Below, one piece after another: positions 9,959 through 19,593 of a DNA stretch of 64,000 bases. How positions within the stretch are numbered: the stretch's first letter is position 1; every line of letters begins with the position of its first letter. Source of the stretch: an uncultured Flavobacteriaceae bacterium (lineage in GTDB: Bacteria; Bacteroidota; Bacteroidia; Flavobacteriales; Flavobacteriaceae). Where the stretch lies: contig CANMSA010000011.1 of the NCBI GenBank assembly GCA_947500385.1, positions 150,324 to 214,323 of the forward strand, written 5' to 3'. The translations under genes were made by a program, and so were the position numbers. The notes below the pieces were generated by a model. The model was not told the DNA's origin and did no database searches. It worked only from the letters and a program-made list of their open reading frames with translations.

Positions 9959-10858
9959 TTATATCTTAAAGCGCAGTGCTGCCCTAAGGGATACTCCCCT
10001 ACTATCATCGAGTAACAGAATATTATCTTTACTTGCATCTCGTAATTGCACTCTTCGATTCAAGATATAAGAAGAACGCACGAATACTTCTAGATGTTCC
10101 GAGAAATGGTATTCATACTGTAAACTTCCAAGGATAAGGGACATATTAATACTTTCTGCGGTCTCCTGGGTATCCAATAAGAGTCCGTTTTGAATATTCG
10201 CCGTAAATCCATCCAATTCCACACTTGCCTTCAATCGATGCTTTTCGGATACGTGATACTGTAAATTGGTTTTAGGCACTCCCAGATTATACGACCACTT
10301 AGGGCGAAACTTTCGATAATAACTAAGAAAAGGCAAGGGGTACGGAAAACCACGATTTCCTGAATAGGAAAGACCTACAATAAGGCGGTACGGTCTTGCA
10401 AGCGTACTATCGTCTCTTCGGTCTTGAAGGAACACCAAGTCACCCGATAGCACGGCATCTTCAATTCCAAGTCTTTTGGCCGATAGATTGGAACTAAAAC
10501 CAGGTCGAATCCTGGCACCAAAACGCCATTGTTCATTTAGCTTACAAGTAAACCCGATCGTAAAATCAAAAATCTGAAACCCGTCTATCGCTTGTTTATC
10601 AAACGGTCGTTCCCCGTCGCCAAATACCAAGTTTATATTACTGTAGTCCACTCCTAGAAAAAGGTAGCTTCCCTTTCCGTTCAATTTTACCGGATAATTG
10701 ATAAGGCCACGCGTTCTTACAAATTCAAAATCAGAAATGGTAGCGGGCAGTATGGTATAATCGATGCGTGCCAAATCGGAAAGTTGCCCATGCAAGCATT
10801 TCGGCATCCACAAAAGAACACAGCAACATAAAAGTGCAGGGCTTTTCCAATAGCTCAT
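9959..10858 (-). CDS. DUF6268-like outer-membrane protein
   Basis: I choose the ATG at 10858 (MSYWKSPALLCCC...), which supplies a signal peptide ending at LHGQ. The frame is open 22 codons further upstream but that extension is not signal-like. The mature protein is made of alternating amphipathic strands (KGSYLFLGVDYSN, QYEYHFSEHLEVFVRSSYILN) and ends in a short aromatic-terminated strand (RAALRFKI), as expected of an outer-membrane beta-barrel. It resembles the DUF6268 family of Bacteroidota. It converges on the haloperoxidase operon with a 15-bp gap and lies about 95 bp downstream of the stop of the phosphatase-barrel gene on the same strand. Function unknown. Confidence 0.65.
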   Translation of the reverse strand: MSYWKSPALLCCCVLLWMPKCLHGQLSDLARIDYTILPATISDFEFVRTRGLINYPVKLNGKGSYLFLGVDYSNINLVFGDGERPFDKQAIDGFQIFDFTIGFTCKLNEQWRFGARIRPGFSSNLSAKRLGIEDAVLSGDLVFLQDRRDDSTLARPYRLIVGLSYSGNRGFPYPLPFLSYYRKFRPKWSYNLGVPKTNLQYHVSEKHRLKASVELDGFTANIQNGLLLDTQETAESINMSLILGSLQYEYHFSEHLEVFVRSSYILNRRVQLRDASKDNILLLDDSRGVSLRAALRFKI

Positions 10859-10953
10859 AATGTAGCAACGATCATAAGTGAGAATTAGTCTTTTTAATAT
10901 AGATACGATCCATAGGTTTGTCAAGGAAAAATCAGTTGACCAACTTTGTTTGT

Positions 10954-13900
10954 CTAAAAACCAAAACCAATTCCGAAGGTAAACCGCATACCATCATCAC
11001 TAGCGAACAAAGCGGTTCGAATAGATGCAACATTGGCCGCATTCAGAAAGACGCCGCCCCCATAAGAAGTATGCCATTGATCGGAGTCTTCATTAGGCTG
11101 CCATACCCGCCCATAATCAAACCCTCCAAAAAGACCGATAGCCGTGGGAAGTATTCCGGTGTTTAACCGTCCTATATTGTAACGCAAATCTGTATTTTGG
11201 TAATAGGCCTTTTTCCCAGTAAAACGTTGATTTCGAAAACCACGAAGCCCATCTACTCCGCCAATACTGGCAGCTTGGTAAAACTCATACCCATCTCCAA
11301 TGGTAAAATGCGCCTTCCATTTTGTAGCAAAAACCAATCGCCCATTCGGAACCAGTTTATGGTCAATGGAAAGAGAGGGTACAATATAGCCAAAGGTTCT
11401 CCCTCCGATATCCAGATTGCTGGTATACCCTACACTTAAGGAAGTCGCCATCCCCATGGTCGGGAATGCAATATTATCGCGATTCTCATAGGTGTAGGTG
11501 GCATCGGCACCGATAAAACTATTGTTGGTCTCTTCACCGTTCTCTTGGTAAAAGGTATTGATGAACCGATCTTCCGTTTCCTCTACTTCGATGGATTCAT
11601 AGGAGACCCCTACTCTTAGTTTTGAACCCAAATCTCCCCGCCACACAAAGGCCGGAGAAAAAGATATGGTCTGTAATTTTACCCGATTGTAATTAAGATC
11701 CAAATCATCATCTAGATTGATGGTTTCGTTTCCAAAATCAAAAAAGTTAATGGAAAAGTTGGGGCTCGTGAATTTTGCCGCCAATTCGAGATTCGTATTG
11801 CCCCAGAAGTTGGCAAATTCACCCTTATACCCAAATTCGAAACCTGTTGTCGCAAAGTAGAACGCGCCGTTGACCGTGTGCTGCTGCGTAAACGGATTCT
11901 GTTCAAAACCGTTATAGGTGTACGTATTGGTGGCGCCTATCTTAACTCCGTCGTCGGGGTTGAAACCTATTATTGGTAACAGTTGGTTTGAACTTGCCCT
12001 TAGTTGTAAGGGTTGGTACGTATTTAAAACGTAGTCATCGGTACGTTTTACCTTGGCTCTATCACTATTCTCAAAGGTGTTTTTTTTCGACTTGTAATCG
12101 TACACATAGGTCTTGCTACCCTCCCCAATATTGTAAATATCATTATTTTGGCCTCCGACCAATCGTACTTTTATTTTACTATTTCGAACGCCTTTTACCT
12201 CAAAGCGGTCTACATCGTCTAAACCATATACCCATACCTCCTTTGTTACCTCCGCATGAAAATTCTTTTCGAAGAACTTCTTTTTCTTTTTTCCATTGAT
12301 CGTTCGGTAACCTTTGATACTGGTTTCTGTTGGACTTACATAGGTTATTTCAAACCAATCGTCCTTATCGGTGCCGGTAACCACCGCATATTTATTTAAA
12401 ATACCAAAATAGGTTTCTGCCGTTGCAACCAAATCATTGGTACGGGAAAGCAACATTCGTTGAATACCTTCAACCGTCTCATCTCGCACCTCCTCGGGAA
12501 ACGCTTCAAAAGCGCCCTCCACCACTTGCGCCGTGAGGTTTTTTTGAATATATCTTGCCTGTTCTAACCATTGTTGCCGAGTGGTTTCCGACAATATGGC
12601 ATTATCAAGCACATACGTCTTGGGAGAAGAGTTAAAGCCCTTAACGTTTCGAATATGATCATCATAGCCTTCCATTAAACGCAAGGCAGGTACCAAACGG
12701 GTTGCCAAGCCCATAAAAAACCCATCACCCATTTTCGAAAAGGCCATATCGCGATCCCTGGGAACCGGCCTATAAGAGATCTTTTTACTTCCCTTTTTCT
12801 TAAATCGTGCCCATCGCCACTGATCTACATGGCGATCCCAATCGCCCAATACCATATCAAATAAGCGAGCTCGTATGTACATTTCTGCATCTACTTCGTA
12901 TTTTTCATCATCTCTTAAATCCTGGAACATATCATCGGTACTAATGAGCTTGTCGGAATAGCCGAAACTTTTCTGATCGCCATGGTTGTCACCTGTATGC
13001 TCTTCTATCATATACAACTCATCTCCAAAATTGACATTGAAGTCTTCCAAGGCAGGTTGTTTGGGTACATAATACATTACCGGGTTGGTATGATAAATTC
13101 CAATAGCATCTGCAAGGGGTCCTATGGTAAACGGTGCATACGGATGACTGCCCGTATAAAAGTCTTCCATAAATTCTTGCAGGTAGGTATCTTCCAGGTC
13201 TTCAAGAATATACTGATCTTGAAAAACCATTGCTTGTAGGTACAATTCAGACTGTTTACGAAGCGCCCTCATCACGTACTCCTTTCCACTTTTATCACGA
13301 AGGCGCAGTGACTTCGATTGATGGCCGCCCCCTTTTCTAACAGGAGACAGGCCTCCGAACAATGTATCCAAACGAACGGTAGGTGCCGTAACCTCCGTAC
13401 CGTAGTACTTGCGATAGCGGTCTCCCCATAGCGTCTTAAAAAACCCACTTTTGTCTATTTCCTCCGGCGTATAAATAGATGCTTTGGCATAGGCGTCGAA
13501 CGGCTCATCATAGCGATTTTCATTAATACCCCTATCTGCGGGCAAGACTTGAGTATTGAAAAGAGGTGTTTTTTCGCGCGTATCCGATACCCCATAAAAA
13601 TGAACCGCAGAGGAGCCATCTGTATATACTTCAAGTACGGCATACCCCCTGTTCCCTGTTGAAAATTTACTGCCGCCCAGCAGTCTTGAAACTCCTTTTT
13701 TAGCACCGGAACCGCTTACAATTTGAGGCGTGTTGTTCTCCACGATGTATTGTAGGGTATGTTCATGGCCCGAGGTAAAAATTACCTTGTCCGAGTACTG
13801 GGCCAATGTCACCATCCGGTTTTTGAACTCCCTGTAACGTTTGTTCTGGTCGTCTTCCTGACTTGCACCGGTCGTTTTTCTAAGCAGGTTCACTGCCGTA

Positions 13901-14667
13901 CCTAAAAAAGGAAGTGGAATTTTGTTGCTACTGGGGAATAATTGTTGCTTAAAAGAGAATTGCCCCCCGTGCGGACCGTAACTGACCATGGGGTGGTGCA
14001 GTGCGATAAGGGTGGTCTTGCCAATATTCTTTTTAATGGCACCCTCTACCTCTTCCCAAAACTTACCACGACTTTTGATCTCGCATTTGTCGTTCATGGT
14101 AGGGTGTTTATCCCAATTCGTCAGGTACCATTCTGTATCTATCGCGATAATCACCACCTTGTCATTCACCTTCACCACTTCCAAAGGGCATCCATTTTCG
14201 GGTAGAAACGGGTTTTTTTGTTCCAGCTTTTTCTTAATATAGTTTTCCTGTCTTTCCAGACCTTTGAGCCCCTTACTGTACCAGTCATGATTCCCCGGAA
14301 TAAAAAGCGGTCTTCCCCGATAGTTTTCTAGCGTGTTCAGTTGCGCGTCCAGGTGGTTTTTTGCAGTTTGGTAGGCTTCTATATCCTCCTTTTTATCCGG
14401 TAGGCCGGCCGGATAGATATTGTCTCCCAGAAACAAGGCCGTACTATTCGGGTCTGCATTTTCGAGTTCCTTTTGAAAAGCTGCCAATACTGGGTTCATA
14501 CCACCTACTGGAGAACGACCGGCATCCCCGATCAGATAAAAAGTGTGGGAAACTTCTTTGTCTTCGTTTGTCAAATGCGTTTTCGACCGCTCGCTATACT
14601 TTGTTTTGTAGGTTGCACAATTGGTCAAAACAAACGCAAGAATTACTATCAAGGAATATTTTTTCAT
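10954..14667 (-). CDS. Metallophosphatase / kinase-like / outer-membrane barrel fusion lipoprotein
   Basis: The 1237-residue lipoprotein (lipobox VLTNC, Cys17) has three parts. Residues about 42-350 are a calcineurin-like phosphoesterase with the full motif set: GDAG (47-50), GDN (81-83), GNHD (125-128), HH (224-225) and GHEH (300-303). Residues about 440-650 hold a glycine-rich KGGGHQSKSLRL (445-456), a basic strand EYVMRALRK (463-471), GDWDRHVDQW (608-617) and RDRDMAF (637-643). That order resembles atypical kinases of the Fam20C/HipA/CotH kind; this part is my inference. From about 860 to the end are beta strands closing on FTFGIGFGF, typical of a BamA/TamA-like barrel. The lipid anchor and barrel suggest the catalytic domains are displayed at the outer membrane. 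Substrate unknown. Confidence 0.78.
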   Translation of the reverse strand: MKKYSLIVILAFVLTNCATYKTKYSERSKTHLTNEDKEVSHTFYLIGDAGRSPVGGMNPVLAAFQKELENADPNSTALFLGDNIYPAGLPDKKEDIEAYQTAKNHLDAQLNTLENYRGRPLFIPGNHDWYSKGLKGLERQENYIKKKLEQKNPFLPENGCPLEVVKVNDKVVIIAIDTEWYLTNWDKHPTMNDKCEIKSRGKFWEEVEGAIKKNIGKTTLIALHHPMVSYGPHGGQFSFKQQLFPSSNKIPLPFLGTAVNLLRKTTGASQEDDQNKRYREFKNRMVTLAQYSDKVIFTSGHEHTLQYIVENNTPQIVSGSGAKKGVSRLLGGSKFSTGNRGYAVLEVYTDGSSAVHFYGVSDTREKTPLFNTQVLPADRGINENRYDEPFDAYAKASIYTPEEIDKSGFFKTLWGDRYRKYYGTEVTAPTVRLDTLFGGLSPVRKGGGHQSKSLRLRDKSGKEYVMRALRKQSELYLQAMVFQDQYILEDLEDTYLQEFMEDFYTGSHPYAPFTIGPLADAIGIYHTNPVMYYVPKQPALEDFNVNFGDELYMIEEHTGDNHGDQKSFGYSDKLISTDDMFQDLRDDEKYEVDAEMYIRARLFDMVLGDWDRHVDQWRWARFKKKGSKKISYRPVPRDRDMAFSKMGDGFFMGLATRLVPALRLMEGYDDHIRNVKGFNSSPKTYVLDNAILSETTRQQWLEQARYIQKNLTAQVVEGAFEAFPEEVRDETVEGIQRMLLSRTNDLVATAETYFGILNKYAVVTGTDKDDWFEITYVSPTETSIKGYRTINGKKKKKFFEKNFHAEVTKEVWVYGLDDVDRFEVKGVRNSKIKVRLVGGQNNDIYNIGEGSKTYVYDYKSKKNTFENSDRAKVKRTDDYVLNTYQPLQLRASSNQLLPIIGFNPDDGVKIGATNTYTYNGFEQNPFTQQHTVNGAFYFATTGFEFGYKGEFANFWGNTNLELAAKFTSPNFSINFFDFGNETINLDDDLDLNYNRVKLQTISFSPAFVWRGDLGSKLRVGVSYESIEVEETEDRFINTFYQENGEETNNSFIGADATYTYENRDNIAFPTMGMATSLSVGYTSNLDIGGRTFGYIVPSLSIDHKLVPNGRLVFATKWKAHFTIGDGYEFYQAASIGGVDGLRGFRNQRFTGKKAYYQNTDLRYNIGRLNTGILPTAIGLFGGFDYGRVWQPNEDSDQWHTSYGGGVFLNAANVASIRTALFASDDGMRFTFGIGFGF

Positions 14668-14724
14668 ATCACTGGCCTATAGTTCAGAATTTTGTAATTT
14701 GGAGAATTCTAATAACAGTAGATT

Positions 14725-15909
14725 ATGTCGAATTTTGTTGAAAAAACGAAACTTTTTGCCACCGATTTGTTGACCAACAAACTCGACCCAAAATTTCTTT
14801 ATCATAATCTTCGCCACACCCAACGTGTCGTTAAAAATACTAAAGAATTACTGGACTTCTACAAACTAAATGAGAAAGAAGAAGAACAGTTGCTAATTGC
14901 ATCTTGGCTCCATGATACAGGTTATACAAAAGGGCATGAAAACCATGAGATGCAGGGCTGTGATATTGCAAAAGATTTTTTAACGGGTTTGGGGTACGGT
15001 TCGGAAAACATACAGTCTGTTACCGATCTGATCATGGCGACCAAAAGGCATTATGAACCTAAAAGTTTGTTGGAAAAAATTATACGCGATGCCGATTCTT
15101 CCCATTTTGGCAACGACACCTATTTTGAAACTACCGAACATTTAAGAGAAGAACTTGCCTTATTAGGGATTGCGGATTTCAACCAAAGCCAATGGCGAAA
15201 TGAAAACATAAAAATGTTCGAGTCGGAACAGTGTTTTTATACGGAGTATGCCCAAGAACACTGGCAACCTGTTAAAAGGAAAAACCTAAAGAAGCTTAAA
15301 AAAGAACGAAAGGCGGAAAAAGAAATCGCTAAAAAAGAAAGTCTTAAGGCCAAATATAAGAATGAAAGCCCGGATCGTGGTATCCAAACCCTCTTCAGGG
15401 TAACGCTTAAAAATCATTTGACGCTAAGTGATATTGCCGATACAAAGGCAAATATTCTACTTTCGGTAAATGCGATCATCATCTCTGTAGTATTGTCAAA
15501 TTTGATTCCAAAACTAGACAATCCATCCAACGGATATTTGATTTACCCTACGGTAATTTTTGTGACGTTCAGCGTTATTTCGATGATTTTAGCGGTATTG
15601 GCTACCCGCCCCAATATCACGAGTGGCCAATTCAACAAGGAAGATGTAAAAAACAAAAAGGTAAACCTGTTGTTTTTTGGAAACTTTCATAAAATGAGCC
15701 TCCCCGACTACGAGTGGGCCATTCAAGAACTGGTAAAAGACAAGGAATACATTTATACAAGTCTCACCAAAGACCTTTACTTTTTAGGATTGGTACTCAA
15801 TAGAAAATATAATATTCTACGGTGGACATATACCATCTTTATGATTGGCATCGTAATCTCGGTCATCGCATTTGCAGTTGGTTTTCAATACTATGGCCCT
15901 GTACGATAA
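14725..15909 (+). CDS. HD phosphohydrolase fused to a Pycsar-effector-like (DUF5706) membrane domain
   Basis: The protein has 394 residues. The N-terminal HD domain (about 20-130) shows YHNLRHTQRV with H31, WLHDTGY with H63-D64, H71/H74 and D122, the metal-binding set of HD hydrolases. A charged, lysine-rich linker (185-215) follows. The C-terminus has RVTLKNHLTLSDIADTKAN (225-243) and then membrane segments at about 244-263, 273-293 and 367-388, which is the PycTM/DUF5706 pattern. Family knowledge: PycTM domains are effectors of Pycsar anti-phage systems, triggered by cCMP or cUMP and thought to damage the membrane. No pyrimidine cyclase is present nearby, so defence is not established. It is divergent from the phosphatase-barrel gene and convergent with the GAF gene. 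Confidence 0.8.
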   Translation: MSNFVEKTKLFATDLLTNKLDPKFLYHNLRHTQRVVKNTKELLDFYKLNEKEEEQLLIASWLHDTGYTKGHENHEMQGCDIAKDFLTGLGYGSENIQSVTDLIMATKRHYEPKSLLEKIIRDADSSHFGNDTYFETTEHLREELALLGIADFNQSQWRNENIKMFESEQCFYTEYAQEHWQPVKRKNLKKLKKERKAEKEIAKKESLKAKYKNESPDRGIQTLFRVTLKNHLTLSDIADTKANILLSVNAIIISVVLSNLIPKLDNPSNGYLIYPTVIFVTFSVISMILAVLATRPNITSGQFNKEDVKNKKVNLLFFGNFHKMSLPDYEWAIQELVKDKEYIYTSLTKDLYFLGLVLNRKYNILRWTYTIFMIGIVISVIAFAVGFQYYGPVR

Positions 15910-15936
15910 TCAGGAAGTTTTATGCCTTTTCTAGGC

Positions 15937-18315
15937 CTAAGCTTTTAATTCGGCCATTAAATCCGCATAGGTATACGTTTTCTCTGACTCCTTGTTTTTC
16001 TTATACAGTATTTCTGCCCGAATCGCCTTTAAACCGGCAACCCCTTGCAGTCCTTCTAACTCGACAATTTCAATTTTACCGGTAAAGTACCCTTTTGACT
16101 TTAAAAATTTGATGTACCGCAAGTATTCTAACTCGTCGCTTTTTTGAGAGTACACAATAACCATCTTTCCCGTCTGGGTAAGCCGTTCGCTGGTTCCTTT
16201 GACGAACGATTTGTCAATACGCTTTTTTATGATCTCATATCGCGCATTATAGGTACCGTCGACATCAAACTGTTTTTCATCCATTCGGAAACGAATAGAA
16301 AGAGAAGTGTTATACACCAATATTAAGGAAGCTACATCCAAGGGTACGGGAAGGAACGGCTTCAGGGCGTAGTGTGTGTTTTCCATTTCGCACATCACCT
16401 GTAGTTGCCACAATCGCAGATTATTCAGATACAAGGCATCAAAAGGAACATCCTGGGCGATACTGGCACCTATATACATATTGTGCTCGATTCCATCTGT
16501 TTTGAAACGTTCAAAAAAATGGGGAAACATCACTTGGGCATCTTCTTGTTTTTTATCGATTAAAGAAGCTAACTTTTTATTGATCGTCATGACGCTTTCA
16601 TCATAATTTCTGCGATGGTCGTAGTAACTATTGGTGTCGGCATTGATCTGTGCTTCGTATACCTCAACGCGTTTTAGGAGTTCTTCATCAATTTTTTTCA
16701 GGTGCTTGAAAACGGGATTGATTTCTTCATTTACAAAATTGAAAATGGCTTGCTCACTATTGGTATGCAAGGTTTCCTTAACCGCGTCTATATGAGAGTC
16801 CACCCTAAAGATAAGTTCCTCGTAAATCGGCAGTTTCGTTTTGGAGAAAGCCGAAGAAAGTACCGTATTTACTTCGGAAAGTTGAATCATTAAATCGCGT
16901 TGTATGGCGACATTCCTTGCCTGGGAAGAATCCTTTATATCAATTTGGCCGTACAAGGGGTTCACATCTTTGAAAACAACCTCTTTAAACGAAGGCTGTA
17001 GCCCCTGCAGACTATCCTTGATAAAGTTTTTTGCCTCTTCTTGAAACTTCCAATAAACCGAGGAATGTACCGAGGTACATTCGTTTTGGATAACCGCATC
17101 GATCAGGTTTTCTTCTTCTGCCTTGGAGCGCAACACGGCCGTTACAATAAATGGCATAATATCTTCGAGCTTGTTGGCATTTACACTATTAAGCTCGTTT
17201 TTGTTCGGAGAGCCCAATTCAAGCACCCCCAAAAGCTCCCCACTATCGGCTATTGGGGCGAAAATCGCACTCTTGTATCCTGCTTCTTTTAAGTTCTTGT
17301 AGGGAGCTAGGCCATCAGACATGTCAAAATATTTATCCACGTCGGATATAGCGAAAAACGAATTGTCCTTCATCAGGGCCATATACGAACCGGGACAAAG
17401 GGCCTCTTCACATGAAACCGATTCTTTATCCCCTAGAATAATACTTTCGATACCGTTGCCATGTACACACTCAAATTGATCTTGCCGCGTATTATACGCC
17501 ACAAAACCAACGGTCACACTTTTGAGATTCAGAAACGATCGAAACGTTTCCTGCAATTCTCCCATGAAACTATCGTCTTCTTGCTTTTTTTCATTTGCAA
17601 TAAGCGCCGATTTGATTTCGGAAATCGAATGCTCGGCCGTAACATCGAACATATTGGAAATTACAAACCCTTTGGAAACAAAACTACCGGGCGGAATTTT
17701 TTCCTTCCAAAGTTGCAGATCGTCATAGTTTTCCAATAACTCCTCTATGTCAGCCGTAGATAAGTCTTTCGCCTTGTCGGTCGCGATGATCTCGATAAAA
17801 TCCGCATTGTACAAAATGCGATAATGGCGCATTACGCCATGACTATCCGGAATATCATAAAACATGGGCTTTTTAAAATCTACGGGATACCCGTAGTGCA
17901 TCCCTAAGATAATGGTACACCCAAGGATGTAGAACATATGATCCGACATTGTTCTCAGCTCAGGCTTGAAAGCCTCGCCCCCGGCATCTTTCAATATTTT
18001 TTTAAACCTTTTGGAAGAGTTGAAAACGGTATCGTCAAACGGCAATGAAGCGGTCTTGATCTCGTTGTCGGTTAAGACCTCCGAGAACGTATCCTGAAGA
18101 ATTATTCGAATTACATCTTCATGTTTTTTCAACAATTCAGGATCGGTAAAACCTTCCCTTAATTCAGGAAATGGCGCTTGCGCCTTTAAAACACGTTTTG
18201 CTTTCTTGGCCAAAAACTCATCTTCACTTTTGGCCATAAGGTCATACTTCTCGAGCAATTTGTTAAAACTGATGAGTTGTAGTAAAGGAGTCTCTTTCTG
18301 CATGTTGTTCTTCAT
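15937..18315 (-). CDS. GAF-domain cytosolic protein, large, function unknown
   Basis: The protein has 792 residues and no signal peptide or membrane segment. A GAF-like fold is visible at about 250-395 (SFLNLKSVTVGFVAYN, GYKSAIFAPIADSGELLGVLELGSP). It is flanked by an N-terminal helical region and a long C-terminal region with predicted coiled coil (about 500-600) followed by a mixed alpha/beta part (KMVIVYSQKSDELEYLRYIKFL). No kinase, cyclase or HD output domain is evident, so the sensed ligand and output are unknown. An internal ATG four codons downstream (18303) is an equally good start. It converges on the HD-PycTM gene with a 27-bp gap. Confidence 0.75.
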   Translation of the reverse strand: MKNNMQKETPLLQLISFNKLLEKYDLMAKSEDEFLAKKAKRVLKAQAPFPELREGFTDPELLKKHEDVIRIILQDTFSEVLTDNEIKTASLPFDDTVFNSSKRFKKILKDAGGEAFKPELRTMSDHMFYILGCTIILGMHYGYPVDFKKPMFYDIPDSHGVMRHYRILYNADFIEIIATDKAKDLSTADIEELLENYDDLQLWKEKIPPGSFVSKGFVISNMFDVTAEHSISEIKSALIANEKKQEDDSFMGELQETFRSFLNLKSVTVGFVAYNTRQDQFECVHGNGIESIILGDKESVSCEEALCPGSYMALMKDNSFFAISDVDKYFDMSDGLAPYKNLKEAGYKSAIFAPIADSGELLGVLELGSPNKNELNSVNANKLEDIMPFIVTAVLRSKAEEENLIDAVIQNECTSVHSSVYWKFQEEAKNFIKDSLQGLQPSFKEVVFKDVNPLYGQIDIKDSSQARNVAIQRDLMIQLSEVNTVLSSAFSKTKLPIYEELIFRVDSHIDAVKETLHTNSEQAIFNFVNEEINPVFKHLKKIDEELLKRVEVYEAQINADTNSYYDHRRNYDESVMTINKKLASLIDKKQEDAQVMFPHFFERFKTDGIEHNMYIGASIAQDVPFDALYLNNLRLWQLQVMCEMENTHYALKPFLPVPLDVASLILVYNTSLSIRFRMDEKQFDVDGTYNARYEIIKKRIDKSFVKGTSERLTQTGKMVIVYSQKSDELEYLRYIKFLKSKGYFTGKIEIVELEGLQGVAGLKAIRAEILYKKNKESEKTYTYADLMAELKA

Positions 18316-18534
18316 TCTCTAAACCTTAGACGTTTAACCAAGTATAAAGTTACAAAAGAAACGATCAAATTTTGTTAAAGTAAATCATATGTAATTGTCC
18401 TATTTTTACTGATATTTATTACATTGAGCACTGCGTACCTCGTTATGCACAGTGACGAAGGGCGATGACCGATAAAATGCCCATCACCGTACCATCGCAA
18501 TTGCCCAAAATGAAAGTTTAATCCACTTCGACAA

Positions 18535-19428
18535 ATGGCTTCAAATCATCGACTATCCAATGCATATAAAAAAGCCAAGGTCCTGCCGTTCGACGATACT
18601 TCGAAGTTCATTCTCTTTAGTGACTGCCACCGGGGAGATAATAGTTTTGCCGATGACTTCGCCAACAACCGGAATATCTATTTTCATGCCTTACGGCATT
18701 ATTTCAAGTCGGGCTTCCACTACTGTGAATTGGGCGACGGTGATGAACTATGGGAAAACCTATCGTTCAAACCCATTCTAGACGCCCATAAGAATGTGTT
18801 CAAATTGCTACGGGAATTTCATTTGCAGCATCGGCTGCATATGATTTGGGGAAATCATGATATGGTCTACAAAGATCCAGCCTTCGTGGAACAAAACCTT
18901 GGGTCTTATTTCGATCAGGTCGAAGGTTGTGAGAAAGATTTGCTCAGTGGTATTACCTACCATGAGGGCATTGTTTTAAAACATCGAACCACTGGCCAGG
19001 AGCTTTTTCTTGCCCATGGCCATCAGGCAGATTGGTGGAATTATTCATTTTGGCGATGGGGTCGGTTTCTTGTGCGGGTACTTTGGAAACCCCTGCAGGT
19101 TTGGGGTATTGCGGACCCTACTAGTCCGGCTAGGAATTACAAGGAGCTTATAAAGGTAGAACGTCGCATTAAAAAGTGGATTTTAAAAAACAACTTATTG
19201 ATTACCATCGTTGGCCATACCCACCGACCTCGTTTTCCTGAACCGGGCGATATTCCGTTGTTCAACGATGGCAGTTGCGTGCATCCTAGAAGTATTACGG
19301 GAATCGAAATTGAAAATGGAAGCATTACACTCATCAAATGGCATATCGAAACCTCCGACGATGGTACCTTAAAAATTGTACGCTCGGTATTGGAAGGGCC
19401 TAAAAGGTTGGACAACTACCGACCATAA
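18535..19428 (+). CDS. Metallophosphoesterase, LpxH-like superfamily, cytosolic
   Basis: The 297-residue protein carries all the calcineurin-like metallophosphoesterase motifs: SDCHRGD (29-35), GDGDE (67-71), GNHD (106-109), HGHQ (161-164) and GHTH (227-230). It has no signal peptide. The GDGDE variant in place of GDNE or GDVFD sets it apart from classical LpxH, so I do not assign lipid A synthesis. Substrate unknown. The start ATG at 18535 is about 220 bp from the divergent GAF gene. It stands alone; the following gene is on the opposite strand. Confidence 0.8.
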   Translation: MASNHRLSNAYKKAKVLPFDDTSKFILFSDCHRGDNSFADDFANNRNIYFHALRHYFKSGFHYCELGDGDELWENLSFKPILDAHKNVFKLLREFHLQHRLHMIWGNHDMVYKDPAFVEQNLGSYFDQVEGCEKDLLSGITYHEGIVLKHRTTGQELFLAHGHQADWWNYSFWRWGRFLVRVLWKPLQVWGIADPTSPARNYKELIKVERRIKKWILKNNLLITIVGHTHRPRFPEPGDIPLFNDGSCVHPRSITGIEIENGSITLIKWHIETSDDGTLKIVRSVLEGPKRLDNYRP

Positions 19429-19518
19429 ATACTTCTTAATTTTAGAAATCTTGTCTTGGAATTGCGAAATAGAACATACCCATTGGCAATACTCAAGAGC
19501 GGTATTTTTGCAAATAAA

Positions 19519-19543
19519 GCCGTTGAGAAATAATCCCAACGGC
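19519..19543 (-). terminator. Possible terminator of the GH11-like gene
   Basis: A 7-bp GC-rich inverted repeat, GCCGTTG at 19519-19525 and CAACGGC at 19537-19543, lies about 50 bp beyond the stop of the minus-strand gene. On that strand it is followed by a T-rich tract (GCTTTATTTG). The tract is not a pure T-run, so the call is tentative. Confidence 0.35.
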
Positions 19544-19593
19544 CGTATCCTAGCTAATTGAACGTTCTAAAGCCTATAATTAGCCCAATAGGT

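Noticed and set aside
9949..9976. Bidirectional terminator between converging genes (CTGCGC / GCGCAG)
   Set aside because: The stem is only 6 bp, overlaps a coding end and lacks a T-run on either strand.
14725..18315. Complete Pycsar or CBASS defence operon
   Set aside because: Only an effector-like domain is seen; no cyclase, no second effector and no other defence gene is adjacent. The GAF gene is convergent, not cotranscribed.
18535..19428. LpxH (lipid A synthesis)
   Set aside because: The GDGDE motif and overall length differ from LpxH, and no lpx genes are near.
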